Source of the DNA: Clostridia bacterium
Lineage (GTDB): Bacteria > Bacillota > Clostridia > UMGS1840
Reading direction: 5' to 3'
Assembly: GCA_017625695.1 (NCBI GenBank)
Contig: JAGAKI010000020.1
Location: forward strand, 19,487-83,486
DNA length: 64,000 bases
In this document: piece by piece, positions 63,891 through 64,000 of the stretch
Position numbering within the stretch: the first letter of the stretch is position 1
Layout: each line of letters starts with the position of its first letter
The notes under the pieces: generated by a model
The model's database searches: none
What the model was told of the DNA's origin: nothing
Seen by the model: the letters and a program-made list of their open reading frames with translations, nothing else
Position numbers and translations under genes: made by a program

Positions 63891-63910
63891 ATATCCATTT
63901 TAACGGATAT
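63891..63910. promoter_or_regulatory. Inverted repeat in the divergent region upstream of the alpha-galactosidase
   Basis: ATATCC (63891-63896) and GGATAT (63905-63910) around an 8-base spacer. It lies 40-60 bases upstream of the alpha-galactosidase start and next to the plus-strand -10 sequence at 63912-63920. It may be an operator. Confidence 0.35.
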
Positions 63911-63911
63911 A

Positions 63912-64000
63912 TGCTATACTGTGTTTAGATACTGTGGATTAGTTCAATCCTCCTACCACTTGATGGTTTTTAAAAGGCTCTAACCACAGTCTCTTTGTAC
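63912..64000 (+). ncRNA. Possible structured RNA at the right edge (partial)
   Basis: An extended -10 motif TGCTATACT (63912-63920) is followed by a segment with pairing ends: ACTGTGG-A-TTAG (63931-63942) with CTAACCACAGT (63980-63990). No open frame of note runs through it. It could be the start of a non-coding RNA or a leader of a gene off the edge. The type was not recognised. Confidence 0.3.

Noticed and set aside
63939..63957. tRNA fragment (TTCAATC resembles a T loop)
   Set aside because: The bases around it do not form a 5-bp T stem or an acceptor stem.
1..64000. CRISPR array
   Set aside because: No regularly spaced short repeats were seen anywhere.

Overview
The window looks like chromosome from a spore-forming, anaerobic, low-to-moderate GC member of the Clostridia (Firmicutes). 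The evidence is a complete spoIIIAA-AH operon, a spoIVFA/spoIVFB pair, spoIVB, pyruvate:ferredoxin oxidoreductase, a Prp-type protease beside an L27 with a cleavable N-terminal extension, AGGAGG-type ribosome binding sites, and many -35/-10 promoters with 17-base spacers. No rRNA or tRNA gene was recognised.

Layout. 1-4.0 kb (minus): polar amino-acid ABC transporter (permease cut by the window edge, binding lipoprotein), then an esterase-maf-AraC group. 4.2-8.7 kb (plus): spoIIIA operon behind a sigma-E-like promoter. 8.7-11.3 kb (plus): a three-gene unit whose centre is a lone phage-portal-like protein, with its own promoter and terminator. 11.3-28.5 kb (minus): MgtC-like protein, then a long housekeeping run read from right to left: tsaC, rimI, tsaD, two M16 peptidase-family genes, lgt, dprA, topA, trmFO, a radical SAM gene, an alanine racemase-like gene, rmuC and pncB. 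28.7-31.4 kb: spoIVFA-spoIVFB, then a divergent yneA-like/lexA pair with three LexA boxes. 31.4-33.9 kb (minus): ClC channel and rplU-prp-rpmA behind a structured leader. 34-38.3 kb (minus): three tandem PHP-domain paralogues plus a relic of a fourth, and an iron-sulfur aldo/keto reductase.

38.5-44.8 kb: two membrane proteins, then a 3.25-kb island inserted at the 3' end of spoIVB. It is bounded by a 104-bp direct repeat (103/104 identical) that duplicates codons 303-337 of spoIVB, including the catalytic serine. The island carries an Xre regulator, an ImmA/IrrE peptidase, a DUF4417-like gene, a toxin-domain-like gene and a probable immunity gene. I consider this the most interesting structure in the window.

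44.8-64 kb: methyltransferase, dusB, valS and a 58-aa membrane protein (minus); rpsT (plus); SGNH hydrolase and aldo/keto reductase (minus); DUF4153 protein (plus); pyruvate:ferredoxin oxidoreductase; an AGCS symporter behind a tandem glycine riboswitch; a hydroxyacid dehydrogenase, a phosphatase and a zinc-ribbon protein; and a GH36 alpha-galactosidase gene interrupted by an in-frame TAG codon. The right edge holds the start of a possible structured RNA.

Family names come from motifs and memory; no database search was run.
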